A stretch of DNA of 64,000 nt from Bacillus sp. FJAT-22090 (lineage in GTDB: Bacteria > Bacillota > Bacilli > Bacillales_A > Planococcaceae). Every line of letters begins with the position of its first letter. Position 1 is the first letter of the stretch. The DNA lies in contig NZ_VEBK01000015.1 in NCBI RefSeq assembly GCF_007676755.1, positions 1 to 64,000 on the forward strand, given 5' to 3'. The notes beneath the pieces were generated by a model. It was not told where the DNA came from, searched no databases, and saw nothing but the letters and a program-made list of their open reading frames with translations. Below are positions 1 through 7,649 of the stretch, one piece after another. The position numbers and the translations under genes are program-made.

Positions 1-17
1 ATTTTCATTCTCTGTGG

Positions 18-40
18 TGTAGCGCTGATTTTGCGCTACA
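18..40. repeat. Perfect 8-bp inverted repeat at the window edge
   Basis: TGTAGCGC and GCGCTACA flank a 7-nt loop just before the first boundary element. There is no T-run, so it is not a clear terminator; it may close the cassette that lies off the left edge. Confidence 0.5.
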
Positions 41-45
41 TGGAT

Positions 46-180
46 GGCTAACGGGTGCTTTAGCAAAACATGGCCATCATTTCGATGGTCTATTTGCATG
101 TCCAAAACATTAATTTGATCTCCGATATGCATTGTGAAATATTACACTTAAACTAAAGCGGCAGGGTAGTGAAAGAAGAA
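46..180 (+). repeat. CBE1, full element, long centre (type A)
   Basis: Left core GCTAACGGGTGCTTTAGC at 48-65. The type A centre contains the CCATC-atttc-GATGG hairpin followed by T-rich sequence, then the conserved block GTGAAATnTTACACTTAAAC, then the right core CTAAAGCGGCAGGGTAG. The same arrangement recurs in CBE8, 9, 19, 21, 28 and 33. Confidence 0.9.
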
Positions 181-240
181 ATATAAATCTATCATGAATT
201 AATGATTTATTCTCAAAATTTAATGAAGAGAGGCGTGAAA

Positions 241-1155
241 ATGATTGAAACACTATTAAAGCAGATTCCTATATTAAGCAATTGTAAAGACGTTATTCAA
301 ATTAAAAAAGGATTTTCCTCAGATGAAAAATATCTAATACATATGAATGATGGAAACAAAAAGTTACTTCTTAGAACTTTTAAGTTAGAAGAGTTTGAAT
401 CAAAAAAGAAAGAATATTCTATTCTAGAAAAGATGCAGGAATATAACGTTACTTGTTCACAGCCGATTTCTATGGGTCAGGTAGGGAGTAGGGGTTACAT
501 CATCGCATCATACATCGAGGGTAAAGATGCCGAGGAAGAAATCCAAAAATACTCAGAACAAGAGCAATTTAATATTGGCTTCGAAGCTGGGAAAGAATTG
601 AGGAAAATCCATCAGTTTACGGCTCCAAATCATGTCTCTTCGTGGCATTCAAGGAAAGAGAAAAAACACAAGAATTATATTGACGCTTATTTAGCGTGTG
701 GAATTAGAGTTGCAAATGACGAAAAAATAATGAATTTTATTGAAGAAAATATACACCTCATGAAAGAGCGGCCGAACATGTTTCAACATGATGATTTTCA
801 TGTTGGAAATATCATTGTAAATAATAAAAAATTCGCGGGAGTTATAGATTTTAACCTGTATGATTGGGGCGATCCTATTCATGAATTTCTTAAAATTGGT
901 CTCTTCAGTCGGGAAGTAAGCATTCCTTTTTCAATTGGACAAATAAGGGGATATTTTAATAATACTGAACCCGATGAATATTTTTGGAGGCTTTATTCAC
1001 TTTATCTAGCAATGTGTGTCTTCTCTACTGTAATATGGACCTTAAAAACTGTTCCAGACAACTTAAATAATATGTTAGGTAAAGTTTACACTTTTTTAGA
1101 AGATCATGATTACTTTAGTGAATTAAAACCTAAATGGTATACAGAAGAGATATAA
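241..1155 (+). CDS. Aminoglycoside phosphotransferase (APH)-family kinase
   Basis: A 304-residue protein of the APH/choline-kinase-like fold. The Brenner motif H183-x-D185-x4-N190 and the following metal-binding Asp203 (IDFN...GDP) are intact, so it should transfer phosphate from a nucleoside triphosphate to a small alcohol or amino-sugar. Known members act on aminoglycosides, macrolides, homoserine or unknown metabolites; the substrate here cannot be read from the sequence. The start at 241 is chosen because AGAGAGGCG lies 5 nt upstream; the ORF is open to 202 but without a ribosome site. It is the first complete cassette of the array, between CBE1 and the degenerate CBE2. Confidence 0.85.
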   Translation: MIETLLKQIPILSNCKDVIQIKKGFSSDEKYLIHMNDGNKKLLLRTFKLEEFESKKKEYSILEKMQEYNVTCSQPISMGQVGSRGYIIASYIEGKDAEEEIQKYSEQEQFNIGFEAGKELRKIHQFTAPNHVSSWHSRKEKKHKNYIDAYLACGIRVANDEKIMNFIEENIHLMKERPNMFQHDDFHVGNIIVNNKKFAGVIDFNLYDWGDPIHEFLKIGLFSREVSIPFSIGQIRGYFNNTEPDEYFWRLYSLYLAMCVFSTVIWTLKTVPDNLNNMLGKVYTFLEDHDYFSELKPKWYTEEI

Positions 1156-1187
1156 GTTTGAAATACTTTTTTTTTGTGAAGGATTGT

Positions 1188-1300
1188 AATTAAAGTGAAT
1201 GGTGCAAGTTGAAGTTCAGTAAATATTATAAGGTTTGCGAAAGGTTTCACTGAAACAAACGGGTGCTTTAGTTCAACAAGTAGTTCAGTTAGATGCGATA
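1188..1300 (+). repeat. CBE2, degenerate or scrambled element
   Basis: A right-half-like piece (TAAAGTGAATGGTGCAAGTTG, about 1191-1211) comes before a left core (ACAAACGGGTGCTTTAGTTC, 1255-1274), the reverse of normal order. GAAACAAAC and GCTTTAGTTC form the left hairpin around the conserved GGGTGC loop. Confidence 0.6.
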
Positions 1301-1329
1301 AGTGATTATTAGGTATGGGAGGAATATTA

Positions 1330-1522
1330 ATGGACTCATTTTTCTATTTCAATATGTTAGAAATATAATTTCTAAATTTTTTTAGATGGTATCTGGGTAG
1401 TCGGATTTTTTTACTTGTTAACCAAGACATATGAAAGTGATAGACTTAAACAGGTTTCCAAGTATGTGATGGGAACTGCTTTGGCATTATTATTTGTTTA
1501 TTCAGTAATGGGAAGTATATAA
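1330..1522 (+). pseudogene. Small membrane protein gene, frameshifted
   Basis: GGGAGG at 1317-1322 sits 7 nt before ATG 1330, a proper start, but that frame stops after 12 codons. A second frame, shifted by one base, continues from about 1380 to TAA 1520-1522 and encodes a hydrophobic stretch (GIWVVGFFYLL), a short charged linker and a second hydrophobic stretch (ALALLFVYSV). Joined, the two parts would make a protein of about 63 residues with two membrane segments. It lies where one cassette gene is expected, between CBE2 and CBE3. No family recognised. A sequencing error cannot be excluded. Confidence 0.45.
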
Positions 1523-1530
1523 GATTTTTC

Positions 1531-1614
1531 CTTATTCAACTAACGGGTGCTTTACTTCAAGAAGGAGTAAAGCCATTTGTTATTGAACTAACTGTGCAGT
1601 TTAGTTCAATAAGG
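1531..1614 (+). repeat. CBE3, full element, short centre (type B)
   Basis: Outer arms CCTTATTCAACTAAC and TTTAGTTCAATAAGG are complementary over 13 of 14 positions. The centre is a terminator: GCTTTAC...GTAAAGC stem with TTCAAGAAGGA loop region. Right-half loop is CTGTGCAG. Confidence 0.9.
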
Positions 1615-1646
1615 ACTGGGAAGAACTTGAAGTAAAGGAGACCATA

Positions 1647-2200
1647 ATGAGAAAAATAGACCGTAGTATTGTTATTGGAGTATCAGGTGGTTCAGGTAGT
1701 GGAAAAACCAATTATTGTAGTAATTTGGCGAAGACTTTAGATGCATTGAAGGTTAAAATCATATCTACTGATGATTATTTTAAAGAAGAAAACAAAAAGT
1801 GAATGCTCCATACAATGGAAGGCAATATGATGATTATGACCATCCTACTTCTGTGGATGTTGACAAGCTAAATAGAGATATTAATCAATTAATATCTTCT
1901 AAAATGTTTGATGTTGTTATTGTTGAAGGCTTAATGGTCTTGCATTTTGAAGGAATTCGAGAAAAACTTGATTTGAAGTTATTTGTTGATTGCCCATCAG
2001 ATGAGAGATTAGTCAGGAGATTAAAACGAGATAAAAACGAAGAAAGCTTTGACGAAATTTCTTCGGAATATCTTGATATAGTTAGACATCGTTATAATGA
2101 GTATGTTGAACCTACAAAATGGTACGCAGATATAATAATAAACGGTTCCAATACTACTAAAAATTCAATAGACGTTGTTCGTAAATGGTTGTTAAATTAA
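1647..2200 (+). pseudogene. Uridine kinase-like P-loop kinase, frameshifted (or -1 recoded)
   Basis: ATG 1647 follows AAAGGAG (1634-1640). The first frame has a P-loop GGSGSGKT (residues 14-21) and the STDDYF motif typical of the uridine kinase/phosphoribulokinase family, then hits TGA at 1800-1802. The remaining 133 codons continue in the -1 frame (from GTG 1799 to 2200) with PYNGRQYDDYDHP, IVEGLMVLHF and RLKRDK motifs of the same family. Fused length, about 184 residues, fits a small family member. The shift falls exactly on AAC-AAA-AAG-TGA, a slippery A-run before the stop, so -1 frameshifting is possible; a simple indel is the default reading. Cassette between CBE3 and CBE4. Confidence 0.75.
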
Positions 2201-2202
2201 CA

Positions 2203-2243
2203 TTTTCTTCTTCAACTAACGGTGCAGGTTAGTTGAAGAAGAA
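2203..2243 (+). repeat. CBE4, minimal element reduced to one perfect palindrome
   Basis: TTTCTTCTTCAACTAAC and GTTAGTTGAAGAAGAAA are perfectly complementary around the loop GGTGCAG. The loop joins the left-half GGGTGC to the right-half GCAG, so the whole centre is missing. Confidence 0.85.
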
Positions 2244-2275
2244 ACTAAATCCAGAGTAAAGGAGAAATATATATA

Positions 2276-3163
2276 ATGATTGTTAATATGGAACCAACAA
2301 AAGAACAAGTTAGGAATTGGATAGAAAATTTTGTCCCCAAAATAGACCTGTTTTTCGTACAAGAAAAGGATTTAATTATGTTAGCAGAGCATTTAAATGA
2401 AGTCTTAGTTATTCCAAGAAAAGAATTCTTTGGACATTCATCATATAAACAAATCCAGTTAGTAAATAGCTATACATATTGGAACATTTCTGACAAGGTA
2501 GAGTTCGTTATCGTGGCACAACCTGATTGGATATCAAAACTACCAGAGCCAAAGAAGAGAGAACTTCTTTTTATTCAATATAAAGTAAGCAGGGGCTTAA
2601 TTTTTTCCTTGTCATTGTTTTCTTTTGTAGGTCTACTTCCTGAAGAATACATTTTTGAAGACAAAGGGGAAAAGTTCATAGTAATTCAGCGAAATATATG
2701 GGAGCAAATTCCATATAAAGTAAAAGAGAATGCAATTCAAGCATATTCTCAACTATGGGATACTTGGATTGGTTGTGACGTTCCACATCGAACTCCTATA
2801 CACCTTAAGAAATATGCTAACAAATTCTCAACGGAATCAGGAAGTAATTGTTTATCTGCTACTTTATTTGCTATTACAGAACAAGATTGGATTATTGGAG
2901 AGTGGGTTCACCCTAATACATTTTTGAATGGGTTAGAAAGAGCAAATTTTTCCCAAACAAACGATCAAATACAAACTGGAGATGTTATTACTTGGGTAAA
3001 TAACGATGGTGTTATTCAACACGCTTCTTATCATATAGATAATAATTACTTCTTTAATAAAAATGGACAAACTTTTTTCAATCCCTGGAAGATAGCACAC
3101 TGGGATCAATTGAATAAGGAATGGAGGCAATACAAGACGAATGTTTATCGCAAAAGAAAGTAA
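2276..3163 (+). CDS. Unknown protein with a papain/NlpC-like C-terminal part
   Basis: A 295-residue soluble protein, start ATG 2276 with GGAG 11 nt upstream (ATG 2288 is an alternative). I do not recognise a named family. The C-terminal third has the order expected of papain-fold hydrolases: Cys192 followed by a helix-like stretch (SNCLSATLFAI), GDVITWVN, then His249 in IQHASYHI and a polar N/D cluster. A cysteine hydrolase or transferase activity is therefore inferred, not shown. No signal peptide or membrane segment is seen. Single-gene cassette between CBE4 and CBE5. Confidence 0.7.
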   Translation: MIVNMEPTKEQVRNWIENFVPKIDLFFVQEKDLIMLAEHLNEVLVIPRKEFFGHSSYKQIQLVNSYTYWNISDKVEFVIVAQPDWISKLPEPKKRELLFIQYKVSRGLIFSLSLFSFVGLLPEEYIFEDKGEKFIVIQRNIWEQIPYKVKENAIQAYSQLWDTWIGCDVPHRTPIHLKKYANKFSTESGSNCLSATLFAITEQDWIIGEWVHPNTFLNGLERANFSQTNDQIQTGDVITWVNNDGVIQHASYHIDNNYFFNKNGQTFFNPWKIAHWDQLNKEWRQYKTNVYRKRK

Positions 3164-3165
3164 GT

Positions 3166-3278
3166 ATTCTTCAACTAACGGGTGCTTTAGCAAAACAAGA
3201 CCATCAAAAAATGGTGGTCTTGTTTTATATATCATGTGAAATGTTACACTTGAACTAACGCGGCAGGTTAGTTAAACA
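3166..3278 (+). repeat. CBE5, full element with strong terminator
   Basis: The left core is at 3171-3190. The centre has the stem AACAAGACCA/TGGTCTTGTT around a short A-rich loop, flanked by A-run and T-run (a bidirectional intrinsic terminator, 3191-3226). The type A block ATGTGAAATGTTACACTT leads to the right core CTAACGCGGCAGGTTAG. Confidence 0.9.
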
Positions 3279-3344
3279 AAAACTATTCAGCTAAACAGAG
3301 AATGTTGCATTAGACTAGCAATAATTGGGGGAGGAACAATAAAA

Positions 3345-3659
3345 ATGAAAAAAACTTCGGGTATTATATTCTTGTTTGTATTATTGATACTTACATCCTG
3401 TGGAGGGTCTAATACATCAACAACGTCTTCCTTGAAAGTTACAGAAAAAGGTCACTCAAACAGTTATAAGGAATATTGGATAAAAGCTTATGACCCGAAT
3501 AATGACACTGAAGATAAGGCTTTTAAAATCATTGTTAATGAAGAGATGGTTTGGAATCTAATTGAGGAAGATAAAGAATATTTTACTTCTTATTCAAAAG
3601 AAGGAAATGAACCTTGGATTTTAAACCAAATAGAACATATGGCTAAACCCCAAAAATAA
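3345..3659 (+). CDS. Small lipoprotein
   Basis: A 104-residue protein with a lipoprotein signal: MKK, a hydrophobic run, and lipobox LTSC with the lipidated Cys at residue 19. The mature part is short and charged (VNEEMVWNLIEEDKEYF) and matches no family I know. It should be anchored to the outer face of the membrane by Lgt, whose gene lies in this window. GGGGGAGG (3327-3334) is 10 nt before ATG. Cassette between CBE5 and CBE6. Confidence 0.75.
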   Translation: MKKTSGIIFLFVLLILTSCGGSNTSTTSSLKVTEKGHSNSYKEYWIKAYDPNNDTEDKAFKIIVNEEMVWNLIEEDKEYFTSYSKEGNEPWILNQIEHMAKPQK

Positions 3660-3669
3660 ACCAATCCAT

Positions 3670-3698
3670 TTTCAACTAACGGGTGCTTTACTTCAAGA
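3670..3698 (+). repeat. CBE6, left half only
   Basis: TTTTCAACTAACGGGTGCTTTACTTCAAGAAAG is present but no right half follows; the next gene starts 43 bp later. This is a truncated element. Confidence 0.8.
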
Positions 3699-3740
3699 AA
3701 GATAATTTTGATATTTGTCGTAAAAAGAAGGAGATGTTAT

Positions 3741-4058
3741 ATGAAAAGAAATGTGAAACTGTTTAGTATTACATTGGTTTTTGGCATAATCGCTATTTTT
3801 TCGATAATTATTGATTTATTTTTGATTGATTTTGTAAATTCATTTCTAATGTTAAATCCCGTATTAGATATACTGTTTCAGAACGGCTTTAGCTTTATAA
3901 TCGACAATGAATTACAAAGTCAAGAAACAAATAGTGCAATATTTCATTATACGAAATGGGCGTATTTTATTCATTTAGTAAGTTGTTTATTAGTTGGAAG
4001 TCTTATAGATTTGATTAAAAATAAGTTGTTTTTCCGAGAAGTTTCGGAGTTAAACTGA
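3741..4058 (+). CDS. Small membrane protein, unknown
   Basis: A 105-residue protein starting at ATG 3741 behind AAGGAG (the ORF is open to 3708 but without a ribosome site). It has an N-terminal hydrophobic segment (about residues 9-36), a middle loop containing a polar stretch, and a second hydrophobic segment (about residues 75-92), then a basic/acidic tail. No catalytic motif or known family recognised. Cassette between CBE6 and CBE7. Confidence 0.65.
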   Translation: MKRNVKLFSITLVFGIIAIFSIIIDLFLIDFVNSFLMLNPVLDILFQNGFSFIIDNELQSQETNSAIFHYTKWAYFIHLVSCLLVGSLIDLIKNKLFFREVSELN

Positions 4059-4062
4059 AATT

Positions 4063-4099
4063 CCTTCTTCAACTAAAGGAGCAGGTTAGTTTAAGAAGG
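4063..4099 (+). repeat. CBE7, minimal palindrome
   Basis: CCTTCTTCAACTAA and TTAGTTTAAGAAGG pair around AGGAGCAGG, a right-half type loop. Left core and centre are lost, as in CBE4 but with a different join. Confidence 0.8.
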
Positions 4100-4140
4100 A
4101 TTGTAAATTAGTTGTATTGAATTCTTGTAGAGGTGAGTAG

Positions 4141-4572
4141 ATGAAATTTTATCTTTTAGGTGAGAGAACAAATATTGAGATTGATGTATTACATCGAAAT
4201 TTTCCTGACAGTACTGACTATTGGGATGTTAATTGGGTTAAATCAAAAATAAAAATAGAAATTCCAGGTTATCTGGTTTGTTTTAATGCTGAGTTAAGAA
4301 CAGATGAATTAAGGGACTTTGTTAATGAACTCAAATTAATGAAGCGATTCTTACAAGGAAAAGCAAGCCTAAAAAATTTAGATAGTTATTTACAGTTTGA
4401 TTGTGAAATGGACAAATTAGGTAACATTATGTGGACTGGTGAGACGTGCTATCCTGCGGGGGATGGTGCTGTTCTTACATTTGAATTTGCATCAGATCAA
4501 ACTTTTTTAAATACATTAATAAAAGAATTAGATGAAACTTTAACTATTTTCCCTGTTGTCGGGAAGCCGTAG
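4141..4572 (+). CDS. WapI-type immunity-like protein
   Basis: A 143-residue acidic soluble protein, start ATG 4141 with AGAGGTGAG just upstream. The opening (FYLLGERTNIEIDVL), the STDYWDVNWV segment and the LxFEFASDQTFL end resemble the family annotated as WapI family immunity proteins; this is recognition from memory and needs a profile search. If right, it would neutralise a contact-dependent toxin, but no WapA-like toxin gene is nearby, so it would be an orphan antitoxin. It forms a single-gene cassette between CBE7 and CBE8. Confidence 0.55.
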   Translation: MKFYLLGERTNIEIDVLHRNFPDSTDYWDVNWVKSKIKIEIPGYLVCFNAELRTDELRDFVNELKLMKRFLQGKASLKNLDSYLQFDCEMDKLGNIMWTGETCYPAGDGAVLTFEFASDQTFLNTLIKELDETLTIFPVVGKP

Positions 4573-4712
4573 TTATTCAACTAACGGGTGCTTTAGCAAA
4601 ATATGGCCATCATTTCGATGGTCTATTTTTATGTCCAAACATAAAGTTGTTCTCAGCAATCCATTGTGAAATGCTACACTTAAACTAAAGAAGCAGTTTA
4701 GTTTAAGAAGAA
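4573..4712 (+). repeat. CBE8, full element, type A
   Basis: Left core CTAACGGGTGCTTTAGC, GGCCATCatttcGATGGTC terminator-like hairpin with T5, and a right half in which CTTAAACTAAA and TTTAGTTTAAG are perfectly complementary around GAAGCAG. Confidence 0.9.
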
Positions 4713-4842
4713 ATCTTAGAAATTAGATATAAAGTAAAAGAAAATTCGAACTTCTGCAGTGTTGATTTCGTCCTCAAAGTAGGTTAAATATTATTTGTAT
4801 AGAATTACTAATAAGGATGATATTAGGGAGGCGATAAATAAA

Positions 4843-5208
4843 ATGAGTAAGTCGATAAAAATTTCATTATTGTTTTTTGCAGTCATTATATTGATTGGTA
4901 TATTATTTTTGTATCAAGCATTAAACCCAACGCTAAGTAGTATTCAAGTGAATGAGAAAAATGAAGAAGGCATTTATATTTCGCCAAATGGGAAGAAAAG
5001 TATAACGGTATATTTTAACGGAGGTCTAATATTCCATAACGACGTAACATATGTGGGGGTATTAGAAGATTTTAACTCGGGTCTGAAAAAGAATATTTTT
5101 CTAGTGATGTCAAATGTTAAAGAAGTTCGATGGGAAAGTAATGAAACGATTGTTGTAAATGGTATAGAAATTGCTATTGATGATACCTATGACTTTAGGA
5201 AAGAATAA
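4843..5208 (+). CDS. Membrane-anchored small extracytoplasmic protein
   Basis: A 121-residue protein if started at ATG 4843 (GGGAGG at 4826-4831); the ORF extends to TTG 4795 without a ribosome site. One N-terminal membrane segment (KISLLFFAVIILIGILFLY) is followed by a beta-rich domain with a VYFNGGLIFHNDVTYVG core. It looks like an exported domain held by an uncleaved signal anchor. Family unknown. Cassette between CBE8 and CBE9. Confidence 0.65.
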   Translation: MSKSIKISLLFFAVIILIGILFLYQALNPTLSSIQVNEKNEEGIYISPNGKKSITVYFNGGLIFHNDVTYVGVLEDFNSGLKKNIFLVMSNVKEVRWESNETIVVNGIEIAIDDTYDFRKE

Positions 5209-5227
5209 GTTAAAAGAATAGCAAATT

Positions 5228-5369
5228 CTTATTCAACTAACAGATGCTGTAGCAAAATATGCCCATCATTTCTTAGCTCTATTTTTATGTCCAAAACATT
5301 AGGTTGTTCTCAGATATGCATTGTGAAATGTTACACTTAAACTAAAGAAGCAGTTTAGTTTAATAAGCG
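5228..5369 (+). repeat. CBE9, full element, type A
   Basis: The left core has drifted (CTAACAGATGCTGTAGC) while outer arms CTTATTCAAC and GTTTAATAAG remain complementary. The type A centre is present but its hairpin is decayed. It precedes a - strand gene. Confidence 0.85.
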
Positions 5370-5418
5370 AAGTGAAGTTTGATTATGCTTTTGACAAATA
5401 AAACGCCATAATTTTGCT

Positions 5419-5838
5419 TTATGCAGGATCCCTACATTCATATTTTTCATTTGGAGTGAACTTTCTAACTTTATAATCATGAAGGACCCATTCAGATTTC
5501 GTTGACTCATCTTTTCTTACAGTTATCGTAAAAATATCAAGAGGTTCATGTATTCCTGTGAAGGTCCTACCTTCCAACTTAGCTTCAAATAACCAAGAAC
5601 CTGCATGGTCTAATTTCTTAACTTCGATGACCTTTTGGCATTGAAATCCAATTAGCCTTCTAGTTCCATAGTGTTTATCCACTGCTAAATACATTTGAGG
5701 TGCTAATAAATCGATTACAGCATCTTCTAATAAATTTTCTCTAGTAGGTGGTGTATTCGTTGGTAAATTTTCTTGGGCTTGGATATTCATTATTAGTATA
5801 AACATTGTTAAAGGCACTAGTAGAAATAGTTTTTTCAT
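5419..5838 (-). CDS. DUF3888 family exported protein
   Basis: A 139-residue protein with a cleavable signal peptide (MKKLFLLVPLTMFILIMNIQA). The mature part has the LLEDAVIDLLAPQMYLAVDKHYG opening and the ITVRKDESTKSEWVLHDYKV strand region I associate with DUF3888, a family of small secreted Bacillus proteins of unknown role. It is one of the few genes facing against the array and lies between two complete elements, CBE9 and CBE10. Its 5' flank contains a motif shared with another reverse gene (see findings). Confidence 0.75.
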   Translation of the reverse strand: MKKLFLLVPLTMFILIMNIQAQENLPTNTPPTRENLLEDAVIDLLAPQMYLAVDKHYGTRRLIGFQCQKVIEVKKLDHAGSWLFEAKLEGRTFTGIHEPLDIFTITVRKDESTKSEWVLHDYKVRKFTPNEKYECRDPA

Positions 5839-5904
5839 AACTCAATCATCCTTCATTTTTTTGTTATCTTGCACTAAATAGAATGACTAATACATTTATT
5901 TATG

Positions 5905-6145
5905 TTTAGTACGACCATAATGTGTAACAGTCGGGAAGGAGATTGTTTGACTCCCATGGAAATTAAGATCCTCCTTTTAGAGAAAAAGGCGATACGAAAT
6001 CGGACGCCGCTCAATAATTTTTTAAAAAAGTGCAGGGAAGATGTCTATTAGCAAAAACAGAAGTCTCTTCATACTTTGCCGTGCTTACAATAAGAGATTT
6101 TATTGTCGATCATAAAAAGTTGGTTCCCAAATTACAGGGTTGTTT
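5905..6145. other. Intergenic stretch without a recognisable gene
   Basis: About 240 bp between the reverse DUF3888 gene and CBE10. It contains the motif ACGACCATAATGTGTAA (5910-5926, repeated at 8630-8646) and TTTAGAGAAAAAGGCGATACG (about 5976-5996, near-repeated around 32961-32981). No open frame with a ribosome site is seen. Confidence 0.5.
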
Positions 6146-6237
6146 TTATTAAGCTAACAGGTGCTTTAGTAAAACAAATGGATGCCTGTGAGGGGAGCTT
6201 TCTTATGGAACTTACGCGGCAGGTTAGTTTAAGAACA
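6146..6237 (+). repeat. CBE10, full element, type C centre
   Basis: Left core GCTAACAGGTGCTTTAG. The centre (AAAACAAATGGATGCCTGTGAGG) is shared with CBE31 only. Right core CTTACGCGGCAGGTTAG. Confidence 0.85.
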
Positions 6238-6276
6238 AATTAACGAACTAACTGATTCAAAAAAGGGGGTTATTCA

Positions 6277-6711
6277 TTGCATCCAATAGAATTAAATGAA
6301 TTGATGATAGTCGGTGGAATTTTACTTGTAATTCTATTAGTTTCTTTTATTTTGAAAGGAAAATGGAGAATAATTACTCTAGAATCAGCTATTATATTTT
6401 TGGTGTCCTTTGGTATCTTTTATTTCGTACGTCCATATTGGATTGATATGCAAATAGAAAAAAAAGTAGGTTATATACAGATGCATTTGGAAGAACAGTA
6501 CCCTGGGGAAACGTGGGAATATAGGACAGTGCCTCATCGTGAGGACGGCTACGAATCCTCGAACCCATATTATATAGGTGTAATATTTGATAATGAACCA
6601 CTAGTGGAATATAAATATTTGGCACGTAAAAAAGGCGATATTATCCAACCAGGGTGGTATACAACTGAATTACAAAGTGACTTATTACATTTAGAAGTGT
6701 TTGAAGAATAA
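6277..6711 (+). CDS. Membrane protein with two N-terminal segments, unknown
   Basis: A 144-residue protein, TTG start at 6277 behind AAAAGGGGG. Residues about 9-25 and 32-50 are hydrophobic; the rest is a soluble domain (EKKVGYIQMHLEEQYPGETWEYRTVPH...) that would lie on one face of the membrane. The pattern of two helices plus a small alpha/beta domain is common in Bacillus hypothetical proteins, but I cannot name a family. It follows CBE10 by 40 bp. Confidence 0.65.
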   Translation: MHPIELNELMIVGGILLVILLVSFILKGKWRIITLESAIIFLVSFGIFYFVRPYWIDMQIEKKVGYIQMHLEEQYPGETWEYRTVPHREDGYESSNPYYIGVIFDNEPLVEYKYLARKKGDIIQPGWYTTELQSDLLHLEVFEE

Positions 6712-6779
6712 TTACTGTTTATGATGAAGTTCCATCTTCTCTTATAGATTTGAATATTAATCTCCATTATTTTCTTAAT

Positions 6780-6840
6780 CTTATTCAACTAACGAGTGTG
6801 TTAGTCAAATAGAGCCTCGTCATTAGACGTGGCTCCTTTG
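6780..6840 (+). repeat. CBE11 left half with terminator
   Basis: CTTATTCAACTAACGAGTG followed by the hairpin GAGCCTCGT...ACGTGGCTC and a T-rich tail, a terminator for the preceding + gene. The matching right half is 270 bp further on. Confidence 0.8.
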
Positions 6841-7032
6841 TATTTAAAAGTATTTCCGATAATACTTCTTTCCTTAGTCTTCCGCTTAATTGAGCGTAGA
6901 TCAAAGTCGTTTTCTTTTCTCATGCCCCATAATTCAATAGGAGCTCCATTATTCATTAAATGAGTTTAGTAGCTGTAAGTCCTCTATTCGCTTATCCGCT
7001 TCAAACGAAGCCCATGCTTTTGACAGTAACAA
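6801..7032 (-). pseudogene. Small reverse-strand gene, frameshifted
   Basis: On the - strand AGGGGG precedes TTG 7032 and a frame encoding LLSKAWASFEADKRIEDLQ that stops at 6949. A frame shifted by one base continues as MNNGAPIELWGMRKENDFD... to a stop at 6801, inside the left half of CBE11. Together they would give a charged protein of about 75 residues. No family recognised. It sits between the split halves of CBE11. The downstream frame runs through the terminator hairpin, so its 3' end may be eroded. Confidence 0.4.
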
Positions 7033-7104
7033 TTCCATTCCCCCTAAAAAATAGTACTATTAAAAGGAGTATTGCCAACTTAATAGAATTATAGACATAG
7101 GGTA

Positions 7105-7137
7105 TATTTTTACTAATGCGGCAGTTTAGTTGAAATT
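7105..7137 (+). repeat. CBE11 right half
   Basis: TTTTTACTAATGCGGCAGTTTAGTTGAAATTT carries the right-half loop GCGGCAG and 3' arm, 270 bp from its left half. Confidence 0.8.
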
Positions 7138-7182
7138 TCATTTAGGGACATGTGGTAACAAATATGCAAAGGGGGCACAAAG

Positions 7183-7632
7183 ATGAAGGATATTTATAAT
7201 CAATCGCACGTAGAGGAGATTTTAAACCGAATTGACAACTTAACTCGAGAATCAAAACCGCAATGGGGTAAAATGGATGTTGCCAAAATGCTGGCACATT
7301 GTTCATCTTTTCAAGACATTGCAATGGGAAATGCTTTTCCTCCGAGAGGTTGGTTAGGGATATTAATTGGGAAGTTTGTGAAACCAATTTTATATAATGA
7401 CAAGCCCTTAGCAAAAAACATGTCAACAATCCCTACTATTTTGATTGTAGATGATAAAGAATTTGAAACAGAAAAGAAAAAACTAAAACAAAAAATTATA
7501 ACGTTTCAAAGTAATGGTCCTCATAAGTGTACCAATCATCCACTTCCTTTTTTCGGTAAACTTACCGCCGAGGAATGGGGAAAAGGAGTTTATAAGCACC
7601 TTGATCATCATTTAAAACAGTTTGGTGTTTAA
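7183..7632 (+). CDS. DUF1569 domain protein (DinB-like fold)
   Basis: A 149-residue soluble protein, ATG 7183 after AAAGGGGG. The signature PQWGKMDVAKMLAHCSSFQDIAMG at residues about 25-48 and the C-terminal NHPLPFFGKLTAEEWG...HLDHHLKQFG are typical of DUF1569. Members have a four-helix DinB/YfiT-like fold; the His residues (H44-like in AHCS, and HLDHH near the C-terminus) are candidates for a metal site. Biochemical role unknown. It follows the right half of CBE11 by 45 bp. Confidence 0.85.
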   Translation: MKDIYNQSHVEEILNRIDNLTRESKPQWGKMDVAKMLAHCSSFQDIAMGNAFPPRGWLGILIGKFVKPILYNDKPLAKNMSTIPTILIVDDKEFETEKKKLKQKIITFQSNGPHKCTNHPLPFFGKLTAEEWGKGVYKHLDHHLKQFGV

Positions 7633-7649
7633 TAAACCAAAGTGAAGAT

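Noticed and set aside
6801-7038. N-terminus of a phage-type tyrosine recombinase (the missing integrase)
   Set aside because: SKAWASFEADKRIE looked suggestive, but the continuation in the next frame (NNGAPIELWGMRKENDFD) does not fit and no catalytic residues are present.
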